Notes: a model not told the origin generated them from the sequence alone. A stretch of 64,000 nucleotides of DNA from an uncultured Coriobacteriaceae bacterium (GCA_902778135.1 CACYWP010000009.1:56067-120066), one strand, 5' to 3'; positions 25,773 through 36,716 are shown, counted from the first letter of the stretch. Program-made: numbers and translations.

Positions 25773-26509
25773 GGCTGCCCGAGGAGGAGCGCGCCCGCTA
25801 CCGTGCCGCCTTTCGCGCCATGAGCCTTCCCCAGAAGGCCGAGTACGTCTTTGCGTACTACAAGCTGCCGCTGGTCCTGGCCCTCGTGGCCATCGTCTCC
25901 GCAGTCTCCATCGGACGCTACTTCCTCACGCACAAGGAGTCCTTGCTCTATGTGGCGTATGCCAACGTCGAGCTGACGGACGAGGATGACGCGCGAATCT
26001 TCGACGGCTACCTGCGCGAGCGAGGCGCGAACGCCCGCACCACGCAGGTCAGCCGCTACTACGACCTCTATCTCTGCGACCCCGAGGGCAGCGTCGACCA
26101 CCAGTACTCCTACGCGTCCCGCGTCAAGCTGCTGGCCACCATCGATGCGGAGGAGCTCGACGTGGTGCTCATGAGCAAGGGCTCCTACGACCTGCTCTCG
26201 CACAGCGGATACCTTGCCGACCTGCCGGAGCTGCTTGCGACGGGAGACCCCAAGCTGTTGGCGCAGGTGCAGGACCTCCTGCAGTCCAACGACGTCATCA
26301 TCGAGGACAACCAGGTGGAGCTCGACCTGGGGGAGGCGGACGCCTACGAGGCGACCACCGAGCCGCACGTCAATGCCATCGAGGCAGACACACTGCCCGC
26401 CTTTGCCTCGATCGACCTCAACGAGCACCTCTACCTAGGGGTCATCGGAAACACGCCCCGTACCGACGAGGTGCTCTCGCTCATAGCCTACCTGTGCGGA
26501 CAAGGCTGA
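25769..26509 (+). CDS. Single-pass membrane protein paired with DUF624
   Basis: 246 residues; its ATG overlaps the stop of the YesL-like gene (ATGA), so translation is coupled. One transmembrane helix (about 33-50) after a charged cytosolic start, then an extracellular domain of about 190 residues rich in Asp/Glu (SYDLLSHSGYLADLPELL, IDLNEHLYLGVIGNT). The outer part is reminiscent of a small solute-binding lobe but no lipobox is present. Function unknown; coupling suggests a role with the DUF624 protein and the ABC importer. Confidence 0.7.
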   Translation: MRLPEEERARYRAAFRAMSLPQKAEYVFAYYKLPLVLALVAIVSAVSIGRYFLTHKESLLYVAYANVELTDEDDARIFDGYLRERGANARTTQVSRYYDLYLCDPEGSVDHQYSYASRVKLLATIDAEELDVVLMSKGSYDLLSHSGYLADLPELLATGDPKLLAQVQDLLQSNDVIIEDNQVELDLGEADAYEATTEPHVNAIEADTLPAFASIDLNEHLYLGVIGNTPRTDEVLSLIAYLCGQG

Positions 26510-26513
26510 CGAC

Positions 26514-26555
26514 GACTCCCCTTGCAGGCCAACCCTCCCCTTTTGACGGGGAGTC
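26514..26555 (+). terminator. Possible terminator after DUF624 operon
   Basis: GACTCCCC (26514-26521) pairs with GGGGAGTC (26548-26555) across a 26-base loop. A second stem, GGTGCCCG/CGGGCACC (26609-26616/26633-26640), lies closer to the convergent ABC operon end and may serve the other strand. Neither has a good T-run. Confidence 0.5.
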
Positions 26556-26669
26556 CCAAACGCCCTGGATGCTACGCCCTGGATGCGGCCATGCCCCGCG
26601 AACGGGATGGTGCCCGCCCCTGCAAGTAGGAACGGGCACCGCAAGAAAGGGAGAGAAGCACTTCCTTCT

Positions 26670-27824
<1,155 letters not shown>

Positions 27825-27867
27825 AGTGTTCCATCCTTTCCGCTCGTATGAGCGCAGTCGTTACCTG

Positions 27868-29367
27868 TTAGGCAAGGTCGTATTTCTCCACATCCATCAC
27901 GACCCCGCCCTTGGAGAAGAACGTGATGGCATCGGCCGACAGGTCGGTCGGTATGGTCATGGTCATGGTCTGCTCGCCACCGTTGATGAAGACCTCGACG
28001 CTGCGCTTGTCCAGGACGAGTCGCAGCGAGAGCTCGGTCGGTGCGCCAGGTACGTCGCATTTGCGGTGGTGCACGTACGCACGACGCGATCCCGCATGGA
28101 TACGATTGATCTTGAGCGTGCCATTGACGGGGCGATAGCGCAGCGAGCAGTGGAAGCGCTCGTCCTGCGCGAACCAGATGACGAACTCCTGGTAGGGGTT
28201 GTCCGGGTCCGCGGCACGGACGTTCACCAGCAGGTCGGCAACGCGTCCCCTCACGCCGTCGAGCTCCGTCGTCCCCTCGATTGCCACGTCGTGGTATTCG
28301 ACGTGGTTGCGGCGACGCTCGTCAAGCTCGCGTATGGGCCATTGGACCAGACGCCCATCGCGCACATGCAGCTCGCGCGGCACGGTCATCTGACCAAACC
28401 AGCGATGCACGGTGCTCTCGGAGATGCTGTCCCAGTTCTGCATCCAGGCGATCATGACACGGCGACCGTCAGGCGTGAGCACCGTCTGGGTGGCATAGAA
28501 GTCGATGCCATGGTCGATGGTGCGATAGGTCCTGCCCTCGAACGCGCCGGTCTGCGGGTCGACGCTGCCGATGATGCAGAGCGTCCCGTTGCCGCTGTAG
28601 AAGTCGTGACCCTCGGGCAGCATGAACATCGGGCTGACCAAAAGCACGTCCTCGCCATCCAGGCCGAAGAGGTCCGGGCATTCCCACATGGTGCCGTAGC
28701 TGCCGTCGTTTGCAGCCAGGACACCCACGTACTCCCAGTTCAGGCAATCGCCGCTGCGATAGTGCAGGATCTGGCCGTTACCGTCGCGAGCCATGCTCGC
28801 GACCACGCAGTGGTAGCTGCCATCCGCATCCTGCCAGACCTTGGGGTCGCGGAAGTGCTCGGTGCTCGCCCCTTCGGGCAGGTCGCCGTCGCTGATCACC
28901 GGATTGCCCTCGTACTTGACGTATTCGACCCCGTTGCCAATCGCGACGCACTGGCACTGGTGGTCGCGCACGTCGCCATCCGGCTTTCGTCCGCCTGCGG
29001 CAACACCCGTGTACATCAGCAGGTGCCTGCCGTCAGGCAGGGTCAGGGCACTACCCGAGAAGCAGCCGCTGAGATCGTCATAGGGGGCGTCTGGGGCCAG
29101 TGCCACGGGCAGGTACTCCCATGTCAGCAGGTCGTCGCTCACCGCGTGACCCCAATGCATGGCCGCCCATTTGGCCTTGTAGGGGTTGTACTGGTAGAAC
29201 AGGTGATACCTGCCATCGTGATACGAGAACCCGTTGGGGTCGTTCATCCAGCCAACCCGTGGCGTCAGATGGAACGCCGGACGATCGTCATCGGCAATGA
29301 ACGACTCCATGTGACGTTCGTACGCGCGAGCCTCGGCAAGCGCCGCGCTCCCGATGTTGCCTACCAT
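27868..29367 (-). CDS. GH32 beta-fructosidase inside ABC operon
   Basis: 499 residues from ATG 29367 (AGAGGGGGCGAC ahead); ATG 29385 is possible. Classical GH32: D43 in WMNDPNG, D174 in FRDPKVW, E229 in WECPD, plus HWGHAVSDDLLTWEYLPVAL typical of sucrose-6-phosphate hydrolase/fructan hydrolases, so it is a different branch from the three other GH32 enzymes here. No signal peptide. Between the binding protein and ATPase genes of a transporter, it most likely trims imported fructo-oligosaccharides from the fructose end. Confidence 0.93.
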   Translation of the reverse strand: MVGNIGSAALAEARAYERHMESFIADDDRPAFHLTPRVGWMNDPNGFSYHDGRYHLFYQYNPYKAKWAAMHWGHAVSDDLLTWEYLPVALAPDAPYDDLSGCFSGSALTLPDGRHLLMYTGVAAGGRKPDGDVRDHQCQCVAIGNGVEYVKYEGNPVISDGDLPEGASTEHFRDPKVWQDADGSYHCVVASMARDGNGQILHYRSGDCLNWEYVGVLAANDGSYGTMWECPDLFGLDGEDVLLVSPMFMLPEGHDFYSGNGTLCIIGSVDPQTGAFEGRTYRTIDHGIDFYATQTVLTPDGRRVMIAWMQNWDSISESTVHRWFGQMTVPRELHVRDGRLVQWPIRELDERRRNHVEYHDVAIEGTTELDGVRGRVADLLVNVRAADPDNPYQEFVIWFAQDERFHCSLRYRPVNGTLKINRIHAGSRRAYVHHRKCDVPGAPTELSLRLVLDKRSVEVFINGGEQTMTMTIPTDLSADAITFFSKGGVVMDVEKYDLA

Positions 29368-29461
29368 TGTCGCCCCCTCTCTCATCTGCCCTTCTCCCGC
29401 ATCGCCTTGGAGGGTGCCCGCCCCCGGGAGAGGAGGGGCGGGCACACGCCTCATGCGAGGC

Positions 29462-31159
29462 TTACGCCTCCTTGCTGAGGTAGTCGGTCAGGTAGCGCTG
29501 ATGGATCTCGATGAACTCGTCGATGCCGTAGGCCTTCAGGTCCTCCTGGAACTTGTCCCAGGCGGCGTCGTCGAAGCCGTTCATGACGGAGTCGGACTTG
29601 AAGGTGTTGATGCACTTCTGGAGGTCGGCCTGGAGGTTGGAGACCTGCTTGGTGTCATCGGTGGTCATGAACACGTTGGGGTAGCAGTACTTGCCGTTCA
29701 TGTCGGGGGTGTAGATGTCCTTGATCCAGTCGAGGCGATACTGGGCGTCGTCCGGGCAGGTCACATACACGCCGTAGTAGCTGTCCAGGATGGCCAGCGG
29801 GCCACCGACGCACTCGGCCTCGCGGACCTCGACCGGGGAGGCGTCGCCCAGAGGAGCATGCTGCAGCATGGGCTCGCCCTTGTCGTTGGTGCCCATGACG
29901 AAGATGTCGAATTCGTCGCCCTCGTCGTAGGTGCCCCAGTTGTTCTGCGGGCTCTGCATGGGGTCATACATCTGGTCCAGCCAAGCGGCGCACAGGGCCG
30001 GGTTGGAGCACTTGGAGGTGATGACGCAGCGGCCGCGATCGAAGCCGGAGGTGAAGGAGTTGGTCTGCGGGGTGATGTTCTTGGTGTCGGCCTGGAGTGC
30101 GGGCAGGGGCACCCAGCCCTCGCCGGCGATGAGCTCGTCCATGCTCACCTGGGCGATGTTGGCGACGTCCCAGCTGAAGCAGACGCCGTAGCGGCCGCTC
30201 TTGCCCTTGGCGACGTAGGTGCTCCACTCCTGGGTGAAGGCCTCCTTGTCGATCAGGCCCTGCTTGTAGAGCTTGTTCAGCCACTCGGTGCCCTTCTTGA
30301 AGCCCTCGGTCTGGGCGACGCAGATGACCTCGCCGTCATCGGTCACGGCGATGTGCTTGCCCTTGTCGGGGTCGCCGTAGCCCTCGCCGAAGCCGTTGAT
30401 CAGGGCGTAGGGATCCTGGTCATAGTCGTTGAGGATGCAGGACATGGGGATGATGCCGCCGTCGATGCCGAACTCCTTCTTCAGGGCGTCGGCGTTGTCC
30501 TTGAAGGCGATCAGCACCTGCTCGAACTCGTCGACCGTGGTGGGCATGTCGAGCTTCAGGAAGTCGAGCCACCACTTGTTGATGAAGGGCATGTTGCCGA
30601 CGGTCTGGATGGCGGTCTTCTCGTAGCCCAGCTGCTCGATCCAGGGCAGGGCCCAGATGTGGCCGTTCTCGTCCTCGCACATGCCGCGGTACTCGGGAGC
30701 CTGCTCGAAGACCTTCTGCAGGTTGGGCATGTAGGTGTCGATGAGATCCTCGACGTTGAGCAGGGCGCCCTGGTTGGCGTACTTCAGCAGGTCGGTGTCG
30801 CCGAAGCTGGCCGAGAAGATGAAGTCGGGCAGCGTGTTGGCGTTGGCCATCTCGAGGCTGATCTTGTCGCCCCACTGGTCGGACTGGATGGTCTTCCAGT
30901 TGATGTGGACGTTGGTCTTCTCCTCGAGGCGCTTGAAGATGGTGCGGTTGTTGGGCTCGGACTCGGTGCCCACGGGGAAGCTGGTCAGGCCGGAGAGCTC
31001 AGCGGTCTCGGCCAGGGGGAAGGCCAGGCTCTCGGGATCGACGGAGAGGTCGACCTCGCCACCGGCGGCACCGGAGCCGCCACCGCAGGCGGCCAGGGTG
31101 GTGGCGGCAGCAGCCGCGGACAGGGACAGGAACGAACGACGATTCATGTTGGTGCTCAT
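29462..31159 (-). CDS. ABC sugar-binding lipoprotein (LplA type)
   Basis: 565 residues from ATG 31159 (AAAGGGAGAG). Signal peptide MSTNMNRRSFLSLSAAAAAT carries a twin-arginine motif (NRRSFL) and ends in lipobox LAAC (C25), so a Tat-exported lipoprotein is likely. The large size and N-terminal SFPVGTESEPNNRTIFKRLEE-like region match LplA/YtcQ-type binding proteins that pair with LplB/LplC permeases. It captures the oligosaccharide for the importer; given the GH32 partner, a fructan or sucrose-derived oligomer. Confidence 0.9.
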   Translation of the reverse strand: MSTNMNRRSFLSLSAAAAATTLAACGGGSGAAGGEVDLSVDPESLAFPLAETAELSGLTSFPVGTESEPNNRTIFKRLEEKTNVHINWKTIQSDQWGDKISLEMANANTLPDFIFSASFGDTDLLKYANQGALLNVEDLIDTYMPNLQKVFEQAPEYRGMCEDENGHIWALPWIEQLGYEKTAIQTVGNMPFINKWWLDFLKLDMPTTVDEFEQVLIAFKDNADALKKEFGIDGGIIPMSCILNDYDQDPYALINGFGEGYGDPDKGKHIAVTDDGEVICVAQTEGFKKGTEWLNKLYKQGLIDKEAFTQEWSTYVAKGKSGRYGVCFSWDVANIAQVSMDELIAGEGWVPLPALQADTKNITPQTNSFTSGFDRGRCVITSKCSNPALCAAWLDQMYDPMQSPQNNWGTYDEGDEFDIFVMGTNDKGEPMLQHAPLGDASPVEVREAECVGGPLAILDSYYGVYVTCPDDAQYRLDWIKDIYTPDMNGKYCYPNVFMTTDDTKQVSNLQADLQKCINTFKSDSVMNGFDDAAWDKFQEDLKAYGIDEFIEIHQRYLTDYLSKEA

Positions 31160-31216
31160 AAGGTCTCTCCCTTTCTTTTTATACGCACGCATGCGCATGG
31201 TTGCGATGTCTGTGGC

Positions 31217-32122
31217 CTAGCCCTTGACGGCGCCGGCCATGATGCCACTGTCGAAGTAGCGCTGGAAGAACGGGTACATGATCAGCAGCGGGATGCTCGA
31301 GATGATGATGGTCGCGTACTTCAGCAGCTCGGCCAGCTGGGCGCGCTGGGCGGTGGACTGCGTGTCGGCAACCATGCCCGGCTCGGGCTGGCTCTGGATC
31401 AGGATGGAGCGAAGGACGAGCTGCAGCGGCTGCTTGGATGCGCTGTTGAGGTAGATCATCGCGTCGAAGTAGCTGTTCCACATGCCGACGAAGTTCCACA
31501 TCGCGATGGTGGCGATGATGGGCGTGCAGACCGGCAGCAGGACGCGGAAGAAGTAGACCATCTCGTTGGCGCCATCGATCTCGGCGGCCTCCTGCAGGTC
31601 CTTGGGGATGCCCTGGTAGTAGGTACGCGCGATGATCATGTTGTAGACGCCGAAGGCGGGGGGAAGGATGACGGCCCACATGCTGTCCAGCATGTGCAGC
31701 TTGCTGATGAGCAAGTAGGTCGGGATCAGGCCGCCGCCGAAGAACATGGTGATCATGAAGATCAGGTTGAAGAAGCCCTTGCCCTTGAAGTCGTCGCGGC
31801 TCATCGGGTAGGCGGCCAGCAGGGTGACCACCAGGGAGATGATCGTGAACAGGATGGAGTAGAGGAGAGCGTTCTTGAAGCCGATCCAGATCTGCGAGTT
31901 GGAGAGGACGCGCTGGTAGGCGGTCGTGGTCCACTTGCTGAAGTCGAACGTGAGTCCTTGGTTCTGCAGCGTCACCGGGTCGATGAACGACGCCAGGATG
32001 ATGTAGACCATCGGGATGATGATGGCCAGGCAGAAGAGGGCCAAGACGATGTAGCCAAGGGCGGTCAGGGCCTTGTCCTCGGCCGGGAGCCTACCAAACT
32101 CGCTCTTTTTCTTTTGTGCCAT
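31217..32122 (-). CDS. ABC sugar permease (LplC/ MalG-like)
   Basis: 301 residues from ATG 32122 with AGGGGGAG. Six transmembrane segments and the EAA loop EAAEIDGANEMVYFFRVLLP (about 190-210) that docks the ATPase. The C-terminus MAGAVKG is typical of LplC-type permeases. It lies 13 bases behind the partner permease in the five-gene operon. Confidence 0.92.
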   Translation of the reverse strand: MAQKKKSEFGRLPAEDKALTALGYIVLALFCLAIIIPMVYIILASFIDPVTLQNQGLTFDFSKWTTTAYQRVLSNSQIWIGFKNALLYSILFTIISLVVTLLAAYPMSRDDFKGKGFFNLIFMITMFFGGGLIPTYLLISKLHMLDSMWAVILPPAFGVYNMIIARTYYQGIPKDLQEAAEIDGANEMVYFFRVLLPVCTPIIATIAMWNFVGMWNSYFDAMIYLNSASKQPLQLVLRSILIQSQPEPGMVADTQSTAQRAQLAELLKYATIIISSIPLLIMYPFFQRYFDSGIMAGAVKG

Positions 32123-32135
32123 GGTCTCCCCCTTC

Positions 32136-33080
32136 CTAGTACATGCCCTTGCCATCGTTCATCCGCTTGACGACCTCGTTCATGGTGATCAGCAGGATGA
32201 CGTTGATGACGGTGTTGAACAGGCCGACGGCTGTCGAGAAGCCGTAGTTGCCGTCGAGAAGACCGACCTTGTACACGTAGGTCGAGATGATCTCGGAGCT
32301 GGCGAGGTTGAGGTCGGTCTGGAGGGCGTAGGCCTTCTCGAAGCCGACGCTCATGATGTTGCCGACGCTCATGATGAACTGGATGAGGACGGTGTCCTTG
32401 ATGGCAGGCCACTCGACCGCCCTGATCTGCTGGAGGATGTTGGCGCCATCGATGACCGCGGCCTCCTTGAGGTCCTTGCTCGCGTTGGAGAGGGCTGCGG
32501 TGTAGATGATGGAGCCCCAGCCAGCGCCCTGCCAGATGCCGGAGGCGATGTAGATGGTGCGGAAGGCGGCCGGCATGGTCATGAAGTTCCAGTTGGTGCC
32601 GAGCAGCATGTTGATCAGGCCCGTGGGCGACAGAAGGATGCGCACGATACCGCAGAGAACGATGACCGAGATGAAGTTGGGCATGTAGAGCACGAGCTGA
32701 ATCTTCTGCTTGAGGCTGGTGCTCAGCACGCGGTTGAGCAGGAAGGCCAGCAGGATGGGCGCTGGGAAGCCCCAGATGAGACCGAAGACGCTCAGCTTGA
32801 GCGTGTTGGTGAGGTAGCGCATGAAGTCAGGCGAGTTCAGGAAGCGCTGGAAGTGCTCCATGCCCACCCACTCGCTGCCAAGAATGCCCCTGAAGGGGTT
32901 GTACTCCTCGAATGCGATGAGCACGCCGCCCATCGGAATGTAGCGGAAGATGATGGTCATCAGAAACGCCGGCATGAGGAATAGCAGGTAGAGCTGCCAG
33001 TGCTGACGCACGTAGAGCATCGTGTTGCGAAGGGTCCCACCCCCCTTCTCCTTGGCTGAAGCTGACGACGAGTTGCTCAT
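32136..33080 (-). CDS. ABC sugar permease (LplB/ MalF-like)
   Basis: 314 residues from ATG 33080 with GGGAGGGAGG. Ser-rich cytosolic start, then six transmembrane segments, with the EAA loop KEAAVIDGANILQQIRAVEWP (read in part) near 205-225. First gene of the operon permease-permease-binding protein-GH32-ATPase. Its leader contains two TGCATTTGCA operators and a strong promoter. Confidence 0.92.
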   Translation of the reverse strand: MSNSSSASAKEKGGGTLRNTMLYVRQHWQLYLLFLMPAFLMTIIFRYIPMGGVLIAFEEYNPFRGILGSEWVGMEHFQRFLNSPDFMRYLTNTLKLSVFGLIWGFPAPILLAFLLNRVLSTSLKQKIQLVLYMPNFISVIVLCGIVRILLSPTGLINMLLGTNWNFMTMPAAFRTIYIASGIWQGAGWGSIIYTAALSNASKDLKEAAVIDGANILQQIRAVEWPAIKDTVLIQFIMSVGNIMSVGFEKAYALQTDLNLASSEIISTYVYKVGLLDGNYGFSTAVGLFNTVINVILLITMNEVVKRMNDGKGMY

Positions 33081-33105
33081 GTCAATTCCTCCCTCCCTTG
33101 TTGTT

Positions 33106-33227
33106 TGCATTTGCACCTTTTACAGGTTTGCATTTGCACATTCATTAGGGCAAAACACCTCGAGTTTGAGCATAGTTACGCCAAGTTACATTTGTCAACT
33201 TGTAATCGATAACAGTTTGCATGTGCA
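33106..33227 (-). promoter_or_regulatory. ABC operon promoter with two operator types
   Basis: On the minus strand TTGACA (33193-33198), 18-base spacer and TATGCT (33169-33174) form a near-consensus promoter. TGCATTTGCA occurs in the leader at 33106-33115 and 33129-33138 and TGCATGTGCA at 33218-33227 upstream of the -35, all matching the operator before the regulator at 24058. Right beside the last, TGTAATCGATAACA (33201-33214) matches the other operator family (compare TGAAATCGATTACA before the PTS at 34453). Dual control is likely. This fills most of the 328-base gap 33081-33408. Confidence 0.8.
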
Positions 33228-33408
33228 CACTTCACTGGTAGGTCATACGCATCAAGTGGTCGATTCCCCCTCGTCCGCCCGCTGACAGGAAGCCCAAAGC
33301 ATGACAATGTCCGCTTCTTTGGTGGCGTGCGGGGCCATCTCGGATAAACTAGGAGGTGTGAGATCAGGGATGCGGGTGTCCACACCAGCGCACTGACAGA
33401 GGGACCTC

Positions 33409-34386
33409 ATGACCAACAAGGAAGTCGCAGAGCTAGCAGGCGTTTCGAGCGCTGCCGTCTCGCGTTTTCTCAACGGGGGCTATCTATCCGAGGAGAAGCG
33501 CGAGCGCATCGCCGCGGCCATAGAGCAGACTGGCTACGTCCCCTCCGCCAACGCACGCATCCTGCGCATGAAGAAGTCGGACACCGTGGGCATCGTCCTG
33601 ACGAAGAGCGACGAGAGCACCCTGTCGGGCGTTACGGCCGGACTGGAGAAGTACCTCTTCGCCGCGGGCTATGGGGCCTCGCTGGCCTACGTGGGCGACG
33701 AGGACGGTGCGGACTTCAACGCCATGCGCTCGATGCTCGAGCGCCAGATCGACGGCATCGTGCTCATCAGCTCCGCCCCCGTGCCCGGAAACCTCGAGCT
33801 CTTCGAGCGAGCGCGCGTGCCCATCGTCATCGTCGGCCAGCATGCCCGCAACCGCAACTGCGTGCGCTTCGACAACTTCGGCGCAGCCTACGACCTCGCC
33901 TCGGCGCTCGGGTGCACCATGGAGAGCCGCGTCGCCTACCTGGACGCGGGCAAGCGCTACCGCTCGTTCGGCAGCGACCGCCGCCGCGGGTTCCTGGCCG
34001 GGCTCGAGCGCGCCGGTGTGCCCGAGGGCCACGTCACCGTGGTCACGGGCGGCTTCTCGGTGGACGAGGGGTACTACGCCACCAAGAAGCTGCTTGCCGC
34101 GGGCAACGACTATGACATCGTCTCCTGTGCCACCGATGCGATGGCCGCCGGGGCGATCAAGGCGGTTCGCGAGCGCTACGGCACCGTGCGACGGGGCAAG
34201 CGTCCTCGGGTAACGGGCTTCGGCAACGACCCCATCCTGCAGGCCGTCGCCGGACCGCTGCCCACGGTCCGCTTCGACTACGAGGAGTGCGGCATCAAGG
34301 CGGCCGAGATGATGGTCGACCTGCTGCGGGGCGACGTCAAGAGCGTCACCAGCATGGTGCTGGGCTACAAGGTCGTGGGGATATAG
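33409..34386 (+). CDS. LacI-family transcriptional regulator (PTS neighbour)
   Basis: 325 residues, ATG 33409 after AGAGGGACCTC. HTH TNKEVAELAGVSSAAVSRFLNGG at residues 2-24, effector domain with VGIVLTKSDE, GGFSVDEGYYATKKLL and TGFGNDPIL. Divergent from the ABC operon and directly upstream of the first sucrose-type PTS gene, whose promoter carries TGAAATCGATTACA and TGAAATTGATTTCA sites. Its role is probably that of a ScrR-type repressor sensing a sugar phosphate. Confidence 0.88.
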   Translation: MTNKEVAELAGVSSAAVSRFLNGGYLSEEKRERIAAAIEQTGYVPSANARILRMKKSDTVGIVLTKSDESTLSGVTAGLEKYLFAAGYGASLAYVGDEDGADFNAMRSMLERQIDGIVLISSAPVPGNLELFERARVPIVIVGQHARNRNCVRFDNFGAAYDLASALGCTMESRVAYLDAGKRYRSFGSDRRRGFLAGLERAGVPEGHVTVVTGGFSVDEGYYATKKLLAAGNDYDIVSCATDAMAAGAIKAVRERYGTVRRGKRPRVTGFGNDPILQAVAGPLPTVRFDYEECGIKAAEMMVDLLRGDVKSVTSMVLGYKVVGI

Positions 34387-34440
34387 GATCGCCCGCTGGG
34401 ACCGGTTGCGAGACGACGGGGGACACTTTCTCTTTTCTGC

Positions 34441-34525
34441 TTGCATGAGCATATGAAATCGATTACAGTTCACAAACAGTACGACAGGGCCTTTATCCAC
34501 GAAAAATGCCCTGAAATTGATTTCA
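34441..34525 (+). promoter_or_regulatory. PTS promoter with two LacI operators
   Basis: TTGCAT (34441-34446), 17-base spacer, TACAGT (34464-34469). TGAAATCGATTACA (34453-34466) covers the spacer and -10; TGAAATTGATTTCA (34512-34525), with perfect TGAAAT/ATTTCA arms, lies 59 bases further down, close to the ribosome site. The pair suits looping repression. Confidence 0.75.
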
Positions 34526-34549
34526 TTTCGGAAGGAAAGGGAGAGATCT

Positions 34550-36451
34550 ATGGCACTTGATGCTGCACAGGCTGCCAGGGAAATCCTAGCGGCCGTGGGT
34601 GGCCCCGAGAACGTCGTCTCGGCAGCCCACTGCGCGACCCGTCTGCGTCTCGTCATCGCGGACGACTCAAAGGTAGACCCCGCCGCCGTCGAGGACGCCC
34701 TCGGCGCAAAGGGCAACTTCCAGGCGTCCGGACAGCTGCAGATCATCTACGGCACCGGCACCGTCAACAAGGTCTACGACGAGTTCTGCAAGCAGGGAAA
34801 CATCTCCGCCGTCTCCAAGGACGAGCTCAAGGACGTCGCGGCCCAGAACCAGAACAAGTTCATGGCTGCCATCAAGGTCCTCTCCGACGTGTTCGTGCCC
34901 ATCATCCCGGCCATCGTCGCCTCCGGTATGCTCATGGGCATCATGGGCGCCCTCGAGTTCATGGCCAACGCAGGCATGATCTCCATCGACACCGGCGGCG
35001 TGTGGTGGCGCATCGCCGGCCTCATCAACGCCTGCGCCCTTGCCAACCTGCAGATCCTACTGGGCTTCTCCGCGGCAACCGTCTTCGGCGGCAACCCCTA
35101 TCTGGGCGCCTCCTTCGGCGCGCTGCTCATCAGCGGCAGCTTCATCAACGCCTGGGGCGCGGCTGACGCCATCGCCAACGGCACCATGATCACCCTCGAC
35201 GTCATTCCCGGCCTCTACAGCATCGAGTGGATCGGCTATCAGGGCCACGTCATCCCCATCCTCGTGGGCACCTGGATCATGTGCACCATCGAGAAGAAGA
35301 TGCACCAGATCGTGCCCGACATGTTCGACCTGTTCGTGACCCCGCTCGTGGCCGTCTCCGGCGCCGCCTACATCACCATCCTGTTCATCGGCCCGATCTT
35401 CGTCTGGCTCGAGAACGCCATCCTCGGCCTGCTCCAGGCCCTGCTCTCCGTGCCGCTGGGACTGGGCTACATCCTCATCGGCCTCATCTACAGCCCCTCC
35501 GTCGTCACCGGCCTGCATCAGATGTACACCACCATCGACGTCTCGATGCTGGGCAACCTGGGCGTCACCTACTGGCTGCCCATCGCCTCCGCCGCCAACA
35601 TCGCCCAGGGCGGCGCCTGCCTGGCCGTAGCCCTCAAGACCAAGTCCGAGAAGACCAAGGCCCTGGCCGTGCCGTCCGGCATCTCCTGCCTGCTGGGCAT
35701 CACCGAGCCCGCCATCTTCGGCGTCAACCTCCCCAAGCTCAAGCCCTTCATCGCCGGCATGGCTGGCGCTGCCGTGGGCGCCTTCATCTGCTCGCTGACC
35801 AAGCTCGGCGCCACCGGCACCGGCGTCACCGGCATCTTCGGCATCCTGCTGTGCATCAACCAGCCCATCCAGTACTGCATCATGTTCGCCGCCGCCTTCG
35901 GCGTCGCCTTTGCCCTGACCTGGGTCCTCTACAGCGACGAGCCCGACAAAGCCCGCGCGCCCAAGGCCGCAGCCCCCGCGCACGTCGACGCCGTCGACGC
36001 CGCCGGCACCCTGGCCAGCCCCATGACCGGCACCGCCAAGGCCATGTCCGACGCCCCCGACGCCGTCTTCGCGTCCCTGGCCATGGGCAACGGCGCGGTC
36101 GTCGAGCCCACCGCCGGCGAGGTCTACAGCCCCGTCACCGGCTCCGTCACGATGCTATTCGACACCAAGCACGCCATCGGCCTGGTCGGCGAGGACGGCA
36201 CCGAGGTCCTCATCCACATCGGCGTCGACACCGTCGAGCTGGCTGGCGAGCCCTTCACGGCCCACGTGGCCGCCGGCGACGCCGTCAAGGCGGGCGACCT
36301 GCTGATCACCGCCGACCTCGATGCCATCAGGGCCGCCGGCAAGCCGACCGCCACGATGGTCATCGTCACCAACACCGACGACTACGCGTCCGTGACGCCC
36401 CAGACCGGCGCCGTGAGCGCAGGCGACCGACTGGTCACCGTCTCCAAGTAG
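34550..36451 (+). CDS. Sucrose-type PTS EIIBCA protein
   Basis: 633 residues from ATG 34550 (GGAAAGGGAGAG). Order EIIB (1-85, phosphorylated C28 in SAAHCATRLRL), EIIC (about 105-460, ten or so hydrophobic segments, GITEPAIFGVNLP near 385) and Glc-type EIIA (about 485-633, active histidine in LIHIGVDT). It imports and phosphorylates a disaccharide; the neighbouring GH32, fructokinase and LacI genes point to sucrose. HPr and enzyme I are not in the window. EIIB and EIIA are almost identical to those of the next gene while EIIC is not. Confidence 0.9.
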   Translation: MALDAAQAAREILAAVGGPENVVSAAHCATRLRLVIADDSKVDPAAVEDALGAKGNFQASGQLQIIYGTGTVNKVYDEFCKQGNISAVSKDELKDVAAQNQNKFMAAIKVLSDVFVPIIPAIVASGMLMGIMGALEFMANAGMISIDTGGVWWRIAGLINACALANLQILLGFSAATVFGGNPYLGASFGALLISGSFINAWGAADAIANGTMITLDVIPGLYSIEWIGYQGHVIPILVGTWIMCTIEKKMHQIVPDMFDLFVTPLVAVSGAAYITILFIGPIFVWLENAILGLLQALLSVPLGLGYILIGLIYSPSVVTGLHQMYTTIDVSMLGNLGVTYWLPIASAANIAQGGACLAVALKTKSEKTKALAVPSGISCLLGITEPAIFGVNLPKLKPFIAGMAGAAVGAFICSLTKLGATGTGVTGIFGILLCINQPIQYCIMFAAAFGVAFALTWVLYSDEPDKARAPKAAAPAHVDAVDAAGTLASPMTGTAKAMSDAPDAVFASLAMGNGAVVEPTAGEVYSPVTGSVTMLFDTKHAIGLVGEDGTEVLIHIGVDTVELAGEPFTAHVAAGDAVKAGDLLITADLDAIRAAGKPTATMVIVTNTDDYASVTPQTGAVSAGDRLVTVSK

Positions 36452-36533
36452 CCAGCCTCGCCTCGGTGGGTGGCGTCACTGGGGGTAGAGCGGCCAAGCC
36501 TTCCCTTCCTACCGTTTCCACAGAACCCACCAG

Positions 36534-36565
36534 AGGGCCCCGGTCATCGCCGGGGCCCTTCCGTT
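36534..36565 (+). terminator. Terminator after first PTS gene
   Basis: AGGGCCCCGG (36534-36543) and CCGGGGCCCT (36550-36559) with a 6-base loop, then TCCGTTT. It isolates the two PTS genes transcriptionally. The rest of the gap 36452-36830 holds the second PTS promoter. Confidence 0.85.
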
Positions 36566-36716
36566 TGCCGAAAACCGGAGAGGCGAGCCCTCCGAGATTC
36601 GGCCCGATTCGCTTCCAAGAGCCTGCTCTCGTCGCTGCACACGGCAAAAGAACGTGCCGGAACGGCACCTCTCCATCTATTTCTCATTTCTCGCTCACAA
36701 ATCCTCCAAGAGACGG

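Noticed and set aside
29354..32170. Very long open frame antisense to the ABC binding protein and permease genes
   Set aside because: Composition (His, Val, Gly, Asp runs) is that of a GC-driven shadow frame; the opposite strand has clear families and ribosome sites.
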